Shown here piece by piece: positions 1-6,400 of a DNA stretch of 34,918 bases. Made by a program: the position numbers and the translations under genes. The stretch is taken from assembly GCF_009377235.1 (NCBI RefSeq), contig NZ_VMNX01000085.1:1-34918 (forward strand), in the 5' to 3' direction. The notes under the pieces were generated by a model. The model was not told where the DNA came from. It saw only the letters and a program-made list of their open reading frames with translations, and searched no databases. This DNA is from Streptomyces acidicola. GTDB taxonomy: Bacteria; Actinomycetota; Actinomycetes; Streptomycetales; Streptomycetaceae. Numbering within the stretch: position 1 is the stretch's first letter; each line of letters opens with the position of its first letter.

Positions 1-567
1 AGGGACAGGGACGGGGACGGGGAAGGCGAGACCTCCCCCGTCACACCAGCCTCACAAGCCGCGCCCCGAAGGGTAATTGGCAAGTTTGAGACACCGCCGA
101 ACTGCCTGCTCCTGGGCTCTTACCTGCCCCGGGTGGCCCAAATCTGCCAATTACTCATGCGGGGACGTGCGGGTGCTCCTTGGCGGGCGGGTTTATGGAT
201 GTGTGGCGGGTGGTGTGGCCGTCTCGGTCACCGGCCGTAAGCCGCCGAGTCTCCCCGGCGTGCATGCGAGACGCGGTCGCGCCCGTCAGCCTCGGTCCAC
301 TTCTTGACCCAGTTCCAGCGCAAACTCGCTGGGCACCCCGTCTTTCCGGGCCGCCCGCTCGCTTCTTCCCCGTGCTGGAGCGAGCCGAGTCAAGGGTCGG
401 CCGTAGGCCGATCGCCGAAGGCGACGCGGAGCGCCCTTTACTCGGGTCGCGGAAGCACGACACTGGCCAAGAAGCGGGCGGCCCCACGGTGCCTATCCAG
501 GTACCGGCCCACCGGACGCGACCTCTGTGAGGGCACTGACCGACGCACGGTAAGAGCAAGTGGGGCC
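1..567. other. gene-poor left edge
   Basis: No open frame here reads like a protein family I recognise, and the long frames are high-GC shadows. The region lies downstream of the DUF397 gene, which is on the minus strand and ends at 568. The only distinct structure is a perfect 10-base inverted repeat with arms at 73-82 and 145-154. A short minus-strand frame ending near 286 looks mildly protein-like but has no recognisable domain. Confidence 0.5.
73..154. repeat. inverted repeat with 10-base arms
   Basis: GTAATTGGCA (73-82) and TGCCAATTAC (145-154) are perfect reverse complements separated by 62 bases. The AT-rich arms stand out in this GC-rich background. They could be a paired operator or a remnant of a mobile-element end; nothing nearby decides between these. 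Confidence 0.4.
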
Positions 568-771
568 CTATCGGGCTTTCACGCCTTCGATGAACGCCGC
601 CCACGCCCTGGCCCGGAACACGAGCTTCGGGCCCTGGGGGTTCTTGGAGTCGCGTACGGGGGTGATGCCGGGGAGGTTCTGGGCGACCTCGACGCAGTCG
701 CCGCCGCTTCCGTTGCTGTAGCTGCTCTTGCGCCACTGGGCTGTGCTCAAGTCAGCCTCTGTGCTTGCCAT
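568..771 (-). CDS. DUF397 domain-containing protein
   Basis: This 67-residue protein is typical of the DUF397 family. It has the W-R-K-S-S-Y-S-N sequence near residue 13, then GGDCVEVA, a central VRDSKNP motif and a C-terminal W-x-x-F-I-x-G-V-K segment. DUF397 proteins are small partners of WhiJ-like XRE regulators in Streptomyces; their biochemical role is not settled. The ATG at 771 lies inside the end of the upstream XRE gene (20-base overlap), so the two are almost certainly cotranscribed and translationally coupled. The family and the pairing are clear; a role in development or antibiotic control is inferred from the family. Confidence 0.93.
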   Translation of the reverse strand: MASTEADLSTAQWRKSSYSNGSGGDCVEVAQNLPGITPVRDSKNPQGPKLVFRARAWAAFIEGVKAR

Positions 772-1603
772 TTCGGTAGGCCTCCGCGGCTTGGTCGATC
801 ATGGTCAGGGACGCCTTGGGCGGAAGTGCTGCGGCCCTGAGCAGATCGTAAGACCTTCGGTAGTCCTTTACGAGGGCTGGAAAGTCGATGAGTTGGCCGC
901 TGTGGAGCCCCTCGGTGTACACCACCGGTGGGGCGTCCGGGAACGTCATGACCTTGATCATGCCCATCATGAGAGGGTGGGCGTGCGCCGTTTCCGGGAG
1001 GACCTGCAGAACGCTCTGCGTGGAGCGGATCACGTGCGCGATGTGCTCCAGTTGCTCGGCCATCGCCTCGGGCGGAAGCAGGGGCTTGGTGATCAGCGAC
1101 TCATGGAGGATCGCCCAGAACGCTGGACGCTCCTCCTGTGCCCAGATCTCCGCGCGCTCCAGGCGGGCCCGCACCTGGTTGGCGACGGTCTTGGGCGGAA
1201 GCCAGGGGAGAGAGGTGTGCACGACCGCCTCAGCGTAGGTTTTGGTCTGCAGCAGGCCGGGGGCCAGCATCGGCGCCCACTCCTCGATCGCATCCGCATG
1301 CCGCTCCATCTCCGCCACGTCGGCGAAGTACTCCGCATGTCCCGACTGACGTGCCTTGCGGGCGTCTTCACAGCGCCGCTCGAAAAAGCCGTCCGTGCCG
1401 AGTTTCTGGTCGACGTGGCGGGCCAGGTCGAGCGGCATACGGCGTTCCCCGCGCTCGATCTGGCTCAGGAACGAGATGCCGCGGAAGCTCCCCTCCGCCA
1501 ACTGCTCCAGCGTCAGGCCCGCCAGCTCCCTCTGGTAGCGCAACTCGGCGCCGTAGAAGGAGGGGACGTTCGCCGAAGCGTCGGGATCCTTGCGTGGGGG
1601 CAC
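752..1603 (-). CDS. XRE-family helix-turn-helix regulator (WhiJ/DUF5753 type)
   Basis: This 283-residue protein has an N-terminal HTH at about residues 15-70 (ELRYQRELAGLTLEQLAE, then ISFLSQIERGERRMP). It continues with the long C-terminal domain of Streptomyces XRE regulators now called DUF5753, including the APGLLQTKTYAEAVV segment typical of that domain. The length is normal for the family. The start is a GTG at 1603, with the divergent gene at 1739. Such proteins are DNA-binding regulators that act with a DUF397 partner, here the overlapping downstream gene. Two palindromes in the divergent promoter region (1626-1640 and 1666-1675) are plausible targets. The gene resembles whiJ paralogues, of which Streptomyces carries many, so I give no symbol. 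Confidence 0.93.
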   Translation of the reverse strand: MPPRKDPDASANVPSFYGAELRYQRELAGLTLEQLAEGSFRGISFLSQIERGERRMPLDLARHVDQKLGTDGFFERRCEDARKARQSGHAEYFADVAEMERHADAIEEWAPMLAPGLLQTKTYAEAVVHTSLPWLPPKTVANQVRARLERAEIWAQEERPAFWAILHESLITKPLLPPEAMAEQLEHIAHVIRSTQSVLQVLPETAHAHPLMMGMIKVMTFPDAPPVVYTEGLHSGQLIDFPALVKDYRRSYDLLRAAALPPKASLTMIDQAAEAYRNGKHRG

Positions 1604-1625
1604 AACTCATCACCGTCTCTTTCCG

Positions 1626-1640
1626 GTTGCGCTGCGCAAC
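1626..1640. promoter_or_regulatory. perfect palindrome, candidate XRE operator
   Basis: GTTGCGC-T-GCGCAAC has perfect 7-base arms. It lies 23 bases upstream of the XRE start, in the divergent promoter region shared with the gene at 1739. Autoregulation by the XRE protein is a natural guess; binding is inferred only from position. Confidence 0.4.
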
Positions 1641-1665
1641 GCGAATCCCTTTCACGGTACGTCGC

Positions 1666-1675
1666 GTGACGTCAC
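1666..1675. promoter_or_regulatory. palindrome GTGACGTCAC
   Basis: This perfect 10-base palindrome lies within a TGA/TCA-rich stretch between the divergent XRE gene and the small gene at 1739. It is a second candidate regulator site. It is short, so chance occurrence is possible. Confidence 0.3.
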
Positions 1676-1738
1676 TCTGTGAATGATTCGTCACGGAGCG
1701 CACACGAAGGTGTGCGGAACAGGAAAGGCGTACCCGGC

Positions 1739-1987
1739 ATGCCCCCACAGGCCGCCTCCGGCAACCCCGAACCCGGCAACCCCTCCGGCTACGACGCGAC
1801 GCTGTGCGTGGAGGAGTTGCGGGCAGCCCTCGCCGAGCACGGCATCACGTTGCCGTCGCTCCGCGTGGATCTGCCGAGCTTCGCGAGCGCGTACCCGTCC
1901 GAGGGCGGGCTGCTCGCGCTCGGCAACTGCAACGTCGCGACGGCGCGCACGCTGGTCGCCGTACTCCGCGGGGCGGCGGAGCGGTGA
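1739..1987 (+). CDS. small hypothetical protein of the XRE/HATPase locus
   Basis: This 82-residue protein has no domain I recognise. It has a proline-rich first 16 residues and then a compact region (LCVEELRAALAEHGITLPSL, ending ATARTLVAVLRGAAER) that looks helical and globular. The ATG at 1739 is preferred over an upstream GTG at 1679 because AGGAAAGG (1721-1728) is a good ribosome site for it. Its stop overlaps the GTG of the following HATPase gene (GTGA), which indicates translational coupling and a shared function. It has no signal peptide or membrane segment. It is probably an accessory regulator of the locus, but the function is unknown. Confidence 0.75.
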   Translation: MPPQAASGNPEPGNPSGYDATLCVEELRAALAEHGITLPSLRVDLPSFASAYPSEGGLLALGNCNVATARTLVAVLRGAAER

Positions 1988-2505
1988 GCGAGGTGTACGA
2001 GACGTCAGCGGACCTGGAGGTCGAGTTGCTGGCGTTCCCCAAGGCGGTACCCGAACTGCGCCGTGCGGTGCGGGAGCGTCTGGGTGCTCCGTGCGCGGAC
2101 GTGCAGTTGTGCGTCAGCGAGTTGGTCGGCAACGTGATTCGGCACGTGGGGGAGGGTGCCCCTGTGCGGCTCCGCGTGTCGCGGGCCGGCGGCCTGACGC
2201 GGGTCGAGGTCGACGACCCCGACCCGCGCGCCCTGCCTGTCCTCGTGCACGCCACGGCCGACGACGAGACCGGGCGCGGGCTTGCCCTGCTGGACGCGGT
2301 GGCGCTGCGGTGGGGCGTCGAACAGGGGGCGTCCGGCAAGACGGTGTGGTGCGAGCTGGGCGAAGCCGGAACGGTGCGGAGGGGGAGCGGCTTGGGCAAC
2401 GCGGCTCAGCCTGTGTCTCCTGGGACGGGTCCGGCCGACGTGCGAAACGCCTCGGCCGCGGCGGCTCCCCCTCCGCGCCGCCGCGGCCGATCCCCGTCGG
2501 GATGA
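1984..2505 (+). CDS. ATP-binding protein, anti-sigma-factor-like HATPase
   Basis: This 173-residue protein belongs to the histidine-kinase-like ATPase (HATPase_c_2, RsbW/SpoIIAB-like) family common in Streptomyces. The N-box is CVSELVGNVIRH (about residues 40-51), the G1-type motif includes EVDDPDP, and the G2-type motif is ETGRGLALLDAVA. Proteins of this group bind ATP and may act as anti-sigma factors or serine kinases. The N-terminal core is about 125 residues; the last 45 are a low-complexity Ala/Pro/Arg tail ending RRRGRSPSG. The GTG start overlaps the stop of the preceding gene. HATPase genes are a regular part of XRE/DUF397 loci, which supports a regulatory role. The cognate sigma factor is not in the window. 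Confidence 0.88.
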   Translation: MSEVYETSADLEVELLAFPKAVPELRRAVRERLGAPCADVQLCVSELVGNVIRHVGEGAPVRLRVSRAGGLTRVEVDDPDPRALPVLVHATADDETGRGLALLDAVALRWGVEQGASGKTVWCELGEAGTVRRGSGLGNAAQPVSPGTGPADVRNASAAAAPPPRRRGRSPSG

Positions 2506-2509
2506 TGGT

Positions 2510-2788
2510 CTACTTGCCGTCCAGCTTCAGGGCGGGCGGGGCTGGCATGTTGGTGTCCATCGGCTTAATGGGGCCATTGGCCGGCGGAGCGGGCATGTTG
2601 GTGTCCAGCGTGGTGACGCCGGGGTCCTTCGGCGGGGCCGGCATGTTGGTGTCCAGCGGCGTGACGGTGTTCTTGGCGGGCTCGCTGGGCATGTTGGTGT
2701 CCAGCGTGGTGATGCCCGGGTCCTTCGGCGGGGCCGGCATGTTGGTGTCCAGCGGCGTGGCGTCCGCGTCCTTCTTGGTCTCGCTCAT
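2510..2788 (-). CDS. DTNMP-repeat peptide (92 aa, five tandem repeats)
   Basis: This 92-residue acidic, hydrophilic protein is almost entirely five copies of a 16-residue unit centred on LDTNMPAPP. The copies fall at about residues 13, 29, 45, 61 and 77, with variable linkers such as KDPGITT and KNTVTP. A short leader (MSETKKDADAT) precedes them and LKLDGK ends the protein. It has no cysteine, signal peptide or membrane segment. The ATG at 2788 is chosen over an upstream in-frame start because an AGAGGAA ribosome site precedes it and the repeats begin just after. It converges on the HATPase gene (4-base gap). I recall similar short repeat proteins in Streptomyces called sigma-like proteins, but I am not sure of the match. 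It might be a multi-core precursor peptide or a repetitive protein-binding scaffold. Confidence 0.72.
   Translation of the reverse strand: MSETKKDADATPLDTNMPAPPKDPGITTLDTNMPSEPAKNTVTPLDTNMPAPPKDPGVTTLDTNMPAPPANGPIKPMDTNMPAPPALKLDGK
2544..2759 (-). repeat. 48-bp coding tandem repeat, five copies
   Basis: The plus-strand sequence GGCATGTTGGTGTCC begins at 2544, 2592, 2640, 2688 and 2736, exactly 48 bases apart. It encodes the DTNMP units in the minus-strand gene. The conserved core is nearly invariant in DNA while the spacers drift, which suggests duplication followed by selection on the core. Confidence 0.9.
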
Positions 2789-2826
2789 GGTCTTGGGTTC
2801 CTCTGCTGTGGTGACGAGTGAGGAAA

Positions 2827-2864
2827 GCCCGTCCGGAAGCTCCCCCGAGGGCCGCCGGACGGGC
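2827..2864 (-). terminator. hairpin between the AfsR-like gene and the repeat-peptide gene
   Basis: Perfect 10-base arms GCCCGTCCGG (2827-2836) and CCGGACGGGC (2855-2864) flank an 18-base loop. On the minus strand this lies downstream of the regulator gene ending at 3005 and upstream of the repeat-peptide start at 2788, followed by TTTCC. It could terminate the regulator transcript or act as a leader attenuator for the peptide gene. Confidence 0.5.
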
Positions 2865-3004
2865 GTTTCGGAGCCGCACACTAACTGCTGCGCTCCCGCT
2901 CAAACCGTCTGCCCCCCGACGCGACGGTCTGACTGAAAAGAGAGTGCCGTACGGAGATAAACGAATGCTGAACGTCCGCAACTGCCTGGTGGGTGGCGTG
3001 TCGC

Positions 3005-6000
3005 TCACGCTGCCGAAGCAGGCATGAGCAGGGCGCGCACCTCGTCGGCCTCCGGGGCGCTGTGCTCCTCGTAGAGGTTGAGCGCTTCACGCCAGCAAGC
3101 CCTGGCCCGGTCGGCCTGCCCCAGCGCGGAGAGCGCCCGGCCCAGGAGCGTCAGCACATTGCCCCGCATCCGGTCGCCGCCAATGCCCCCGAGAGCGAGG
3201 GCCTGTTCGGCGTGCTGAGCCGCCAGCGAGGGGCGATGCGCTGCGATGTGGGCCCCGGCGATCCGGAAGTGGGTGGCCCCTTCCCAGAGCCGTTGCCGGT
3301 GATCCACGAAGATTGTCAGCGCCTCGGAGAACTGGTTGAGGGCTTCCGCGTGCCGCCCGGCCGTGGTCAGGGCCACCCCCAGGGCGTAGTGGCCGTTGGC
3401 CAGCCGCATCGTGCTGCCGACCTTGATGTGGACGGCGAGGCCGTGCTGAGCGAACTCGACCGCCTTCGCCGTGTTGCCCATCCCCATGTGGGCACGCGAC
3501 AGATTGCCCAGAGCCGTGGCCTCGCACAGTCCGTTGTCAGCCGCCCTGAACCCCGCTATCGCCTGGTCGAAGAAGACCTTGCCGTCCGCGTAACGGTGCT
3601 GGTGAAGGGCGATGACTCCCCGGTCCTGGGCTGCCCAACTGGTGGCGGTGGAGTCCCCGGCGGCAGCCGCGCACTCCATGGCGAGCCGTGCCTCTTCCTC
3701 GGCCTCCTGGATGCGGCCGGAGACCAGCAGCACACCGGTGAGGGCCACGTGTGCCCGGCCCTCCGCGCGGATGTCTCCAGCCGACTGCGTGGCCCCGCAC
3801 ATGGCCCTGGCCGTCGCCTCGTACTGGTGGGAGTTCGCACCCGACTCGGCCAGGTCCCTGGACGCCCACAGGAGATTCACCGCACGCCGCAGCCGGTCCG
3901 TGCCCCAGGACTGCCGTATGGAGGCCAGCAGTGGGGCTGCCTCGCTGTAAAGCCAGTCCAGGGCCGCGGAACCGTCGGTGAAGCGCAGCCCCGCGTACTC
4001 CGTCACCTCCAAGTCGTCCACCAGCCGATCCCCCGGCCGCTCGATCGCATAGACCTCGGCCGCCGTAGCCAGATAGAAGTCCAGCAACCGCGACATTGCC
4101 GCATCCCGCTCACCCGGCGGCTGCTCGTCCCTCTCCGCGCAGGCGCGTGCGTAGAGCCGCACCAGGTCGTGGAACCGGTAGCGTCCCGGCGCCGCCGACT
4201 CCAGCAGCGACGTGTCGACGAGGGACTCCAGCACGTCCTCGGTCTCGTCCACCGGCAGGTCCAGTACCGCCGCGGCCGCCGCCAGCGAGATGTCCGGCCC
4301 GTCCGCCAGCCCCAGCAGCCGGAAGGCCCGCGACTGCGCCGGCTCCAGCGCGCCGTACCCGAGCTCGAACGTGGCCTTTACCGCCAGGTCCCCGGCCTGG
4401 AGTTCGTCCAGCCGGCGCCGCTCGTCGGCCAGCTTGGCCGCGAGGACCGAGACCGTCCATGTACGACGGGCGGCCAACCGTGACGCCGCGATCCGGATGG
4501 CCAGTGGCAGGAAACCGCACGCCGCCACCACGTCCAGGGCCGACTCCCGCTCCGAGGCCACCCGTTCCTCGCCCACGATCTTCGTGAAGAGCTGGAGGGC
4601 CTCCTCGGGCGACATCACGTCCAGGTCGACCAGGTGTGCCCCGGCCAGGTCCACCATCCGTACCCGGGAGGTCACCAGGGCCGCGCATCCCTCCGTGCCG
4701 GGCAGAAGGGGCCGTACCTGGGCCGCGTCCCGGGCGTTGTCCAGGAGTACGAGGACCCGGCGGCCGTCCAGGACCGAGCGGTACAGGGCCGCCCGCTCCT
4801 CCAGGGAGTCCGGGATGGCCTCGTCGGCGGTGCCGAGGGCGCGCAGGAAGGAGCCCAGGACTGTCTCCGGTTCTGCGGCGCGCGTGCCCGCCCCCTGAAG
4901 GTCCACGTACAGCTGTCCATCGGGGAAGGCTCCCCGCGCCTGGTGGGCGACATGGACGGCCAGCGTCGTCTTGCCCACGCCACCTATGCCCGCCAGCGCG
5001 GACACGGCCATGACGCGTCCCTCGGCGGCCGACGCCGACGCGAGCACCTCGCTCAGCTCGGACACGAAGGACGTCCGGCCGGTGAAGTCCGGGACGGTGG
5101 CCGGGAGCTGGGCCGGGCGCACCGGGGTGGCGGAGGGCTCCGGTGCCAGGGGGGCCGAGGGTTCCGCCAGGGCCGGGTCGGCCTGGAGGATGCGCTGCTG
5201 GAGCTCCTTCAGTCCGGGGCGCGGGTCCACGCCCAGCTCGTCCGCCAGCAGCCGCCGCGTGTCCGCGTACACGGCGAGGGCCTCGGCCTGACGCCCGCTG
5301 CGGTACAGGGCCAGCATGAGCAGTTCGCGCAGGCGTTCCCGCAGCGGGTGGGCCGCTGTCAGGGCGGTGAGCTCGGAGACGGCTTCCGCGTGGCAGCCCT
5401 GTTCGAGGTCCATGTCCATACGGGTCTCGATGAGCTGGAGATGCCACTCGTCCAGCCGTGCCCGCTGGGTCTCCGCGTACGGGCCGGGGACGCTCGCCAG
5501 GACCTCGCCGTCCCACAGGCTCAGCGCCTTGTTCAGCAGTGCGCGGGCGTGGCAGAGGTCTCCGGTCGCCTTCGCCTTCTCCGCGTCGGCCGCCAACTCC
5601 TGGGCCAGGGAGAGGTCGAGGGCGCCGCTCATGCCAGAGGGCTCGGAGGCCCCGGAGGTCCCGGAGGCCCCGGTGGACCCGGAGGTCCCGGTGGACCCGG
5701 AGGTCCCGGTGGACCCGGAGGTCCCGGTGGACCCGGAGGTCCCGGTGTGCCGGTCGGCGAGGCGGATGGCGTAACCGCCCGACTCGCTGATCAGTACGCC
5801 GGGTGAGAGGACCTTGCGCAGACGTGAGGCGTAGGTGCGGACGGCGGCCAGCGCCTGGGAGGGCGGGTCGTCGCCCCACAGTGCGTCGATCAGCTCGCCC
5901 GCCGTGGCCGTACGGCCCTCGCGCAGCAGCAGCGCCGCCAGCAGGGCGCGCTGCTGTGGCGAACCGGTGGGCAGGGGCTCCGCACCGCGCCAGGCGCGCA

Positions 6001-6106
6001 CCGGGCCGAGCACGCCGAAGCGCAGCGCCGCGGACGCCTCGGCAGCTGGTTGCCGTGCGTCCTCAGGGCCGCGCTGCTCAGGCACTCGCGGTACAACGTC
6101 GTCCAT
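3005..6106 (-). CDS. AfsR/SARP-family transcriptional regulator (wHTH-BTAD-NB-ARC-TPR)
   Basis: This protein of about 1033 residues has the AfsR layout. An OmpR-like winged helix lies at about residues 28-115 (LRFGVLGPVRAW onward), followed by a Ser/Gly/Thr repeat linker at about 120-163. A BTAD domain follows at about 165-307 (VYADTRRLLADELGVDPRPG). The NB-ARC ATPase has its P-loop GIGGVGKTT near 374 and Walker B VLVLLDNA, and C-terminal TPRs run from about 740 to the end. SARPs activate secondary-metabolism genes by binding direct repeats at promoters. The ATG at 6106 is preferred over an in-frame GTG at 6130 because GGAG and GGGGG lie ahead of it, whereas the GTG has no ribosome site. No biosynthetic cluster is adjacent, so it may be a global AfsR-like regulator. 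Confidence 0.92.
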   Translation of the reverse strand: MDDVVPRVPEQRGPEDARQPAAEASAALRFGVLGPVRAWRGAEPLPTGSPQQRALLAALLLREGRTATAGELIDALWGDDPPSQALAAVRTYASRLRKVLSPGVLISESGGYAIRLADRHTGTSGSTGTSGSTGTSGSTGTSGSTGASGTSGASEPSGMSGALDLSLAQELAADAEKAKATGDLCHARALLNKALSLWDGEVLASVPGPYAETQRARLDEWHLQLIETRMDMDLEQGCHAEAVSELTALTAAHPLRERLRELLMLALYRSGRQAEALAVYADTRRLLADELGVDPRPGLKELQQRILQADPALAEPSAPLAPEPSATPVRPAQLPATVPDFTGRTSFVSELSEVLASASAAEGRVMAVSALAGIGGVGKTTLAVHVAHQARGAFPDGQLYVDLQGAGTRAAEPETVLGSFLRALGTADEAIPDSLEERAALYRSVLDGRRVLVLLDNARDAAQVRPLLPGTEGCAALVTSRVRMVDLAGAHLVDLDVMSPEEALQLFTKIVGEERVASERESALDVVAACGFLPLAIRIAASRLAARRTWTVSVLAAKLADERRRLDELQAGDLAVKATFELGYGALEPAQSRAFRLLGLADGPDISLAAAAAVLDLPVDETEDVLESLVDTSLLESAAPGRYRFHDLVRLYARACAERDEQPPGERDAAMSRLLDFYLATAAEVYAIERPGDRLVDDLEVTEYAGLRFTDGSAALDWLYSEAAPLLASIRQSWGTDRLRRAVNLLWASRDLAESGANSHQYEATARAMCGATQSAGDIRAEGRAHVALTGVLLVSGRIQEAEEEARLAMECAAAAGDSTATSWAAQDRGVIALHQHRYADGKVFFDQAIAGFRAADNGLCEATALGNLSRAHMGMGNTAKAVEFAQHGLAVHIKVGSTMRLANGHYALGVALTTAGRHAEALNQFSEALTIFVDHRQRLWEGATHFRIAGAHIAAHRPSLAAQHAEQALALGGIGGDRMRGNVLTLLGRALSALGQADRARACWREALNLYEEHSAPEADEVRALLMPASAA
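5646..5753 (-). repeat. 18-bp simple-sequence repeat in the SARP linker
   Basis: Units of about 18 bases (GGTCCCGGTGGACCCGGA read on the plus strand) repeat between the winged-helix and BTAD domains. They encode four near-perfect TGTSGS units plus degenerate GASGTSGASEPSG copies. Such tracts can change length by replication slippage in steps of six residues, which would alter spacing between the DNA-binding and BTAD domains without shifting the frame. Confidence 0.85.
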
Positions 6107-6239
6107 CGCCGCCCCCTGGTCTCCTGACACCTAGGCCAGTTTGCCTTGTTCATGGCGGATGCGTCAGCCGTGGGGGGCACTGATCACAGGCCGCCACATG
6201 GGACGGCACAACGTTTACACACCGTCTCCTCGTGCGGTC

Positions 6240-6260
6240 GTACGTGATCCGGTCACGTAC
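6240..6260. promoter_or_regulatory. inverted repeat, candidate operator upstream of the SARP gene
   Basis: GTACGTGA (6240-6247) and TCACGTAC (6253-6260) are perfect 8-base arms around a 5-base spacer. The site lies 134 bases upstream of the SARP start and 140 upstream of the amidohydrolase start. The geometry fits a dimeric repressor such as a TetR or MarR type. It differs from the CTGAC-N5-GTCAG sites. Confidence 0.4.
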
Positions 6261-6364
6261 ACGTCAAGGTTCGGCCACGCGCTCGGTCATGTAGGGCCTC
6301 GCGTACGGCCATGTGCGGCCATGTACGGCCTTGCGCCGAGGCCCCCCGGCCCCGTCCGCGATAG

Positions 6365-6379
6365 CTGACGCATCGTCAG
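6365..6379. promoter_or_regulatory. shared operator, copy 1 (CTGAC-N5-GTCAG)
   Basis: CTGACGCATCGTCAG has perfect 6-base arms and a 3-base spacer and sits 21 bases upstream of the ATG at 6401. Close relatives occur at 9407, 9472 and 32192 and nowhere else that I noticed in the window. The left half (CTGACG) also fits a -35 element, so a bound repressor would block RNA polymerase. Confidence 0.7.
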
Positions 6380-6393
6380 ATCGGCGCTACCGT
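6365..6393 (+). promoter_or_regulatory. predicted promoter of the amidohydrolase operon, possibly leaderless
   Basis: CTGACG (6365-6370, one mismatch to TTGACG), a 17-base spacer and TACCGT (6388-6393, fits TAnnnT) form a plausible vegetative promoter. Transcription would start at about 6400, at or next to the ATG at 6401. This agrees with the absence of any ribosome-binding sequence before that ATG. Confidence 0.42.
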
Positions 6394-6400
6394 GCCCCCT

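Noticed and set aside
240..450. Minus-strand reading ending in SEFALELGQEVDRG looked mildly protein-like
   Set aside because: It has no recognisable domain, start or ribosome site; a high-GC open frame of this length is expected by chance.
2544..2759. Regular 48-bp spacing suggested a CRISPR array
   Set aside because: The repeat is coding, has no unique spacers, and no cas genes are near. The period is 16 codons.
2565..3008. Minus-strand frame with repeated AGHQHA units
   Set aside because: It is an out-of-frame reading of the same repeats; the frame lacks a ribosome site and overlaps the DTNMP gene, which does have one.
4634..5806. Plus-strand frame with a run of Gly-Pro-Gly-Gly residues, resembling collagen
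   Set aside because: It is the antisense of the SARP gene, and the Gly-Pro run is the complement of its Ser/Gly/Thr linker repeat.
3005..6106. The AfsR-like protein as the regulator of the CTGAC-N5-GTCAG sites
   Set aside because: SARP-type regulators bind direct repeats near the -35, whereas these are true palindromes. Adjacency alone is not enough.
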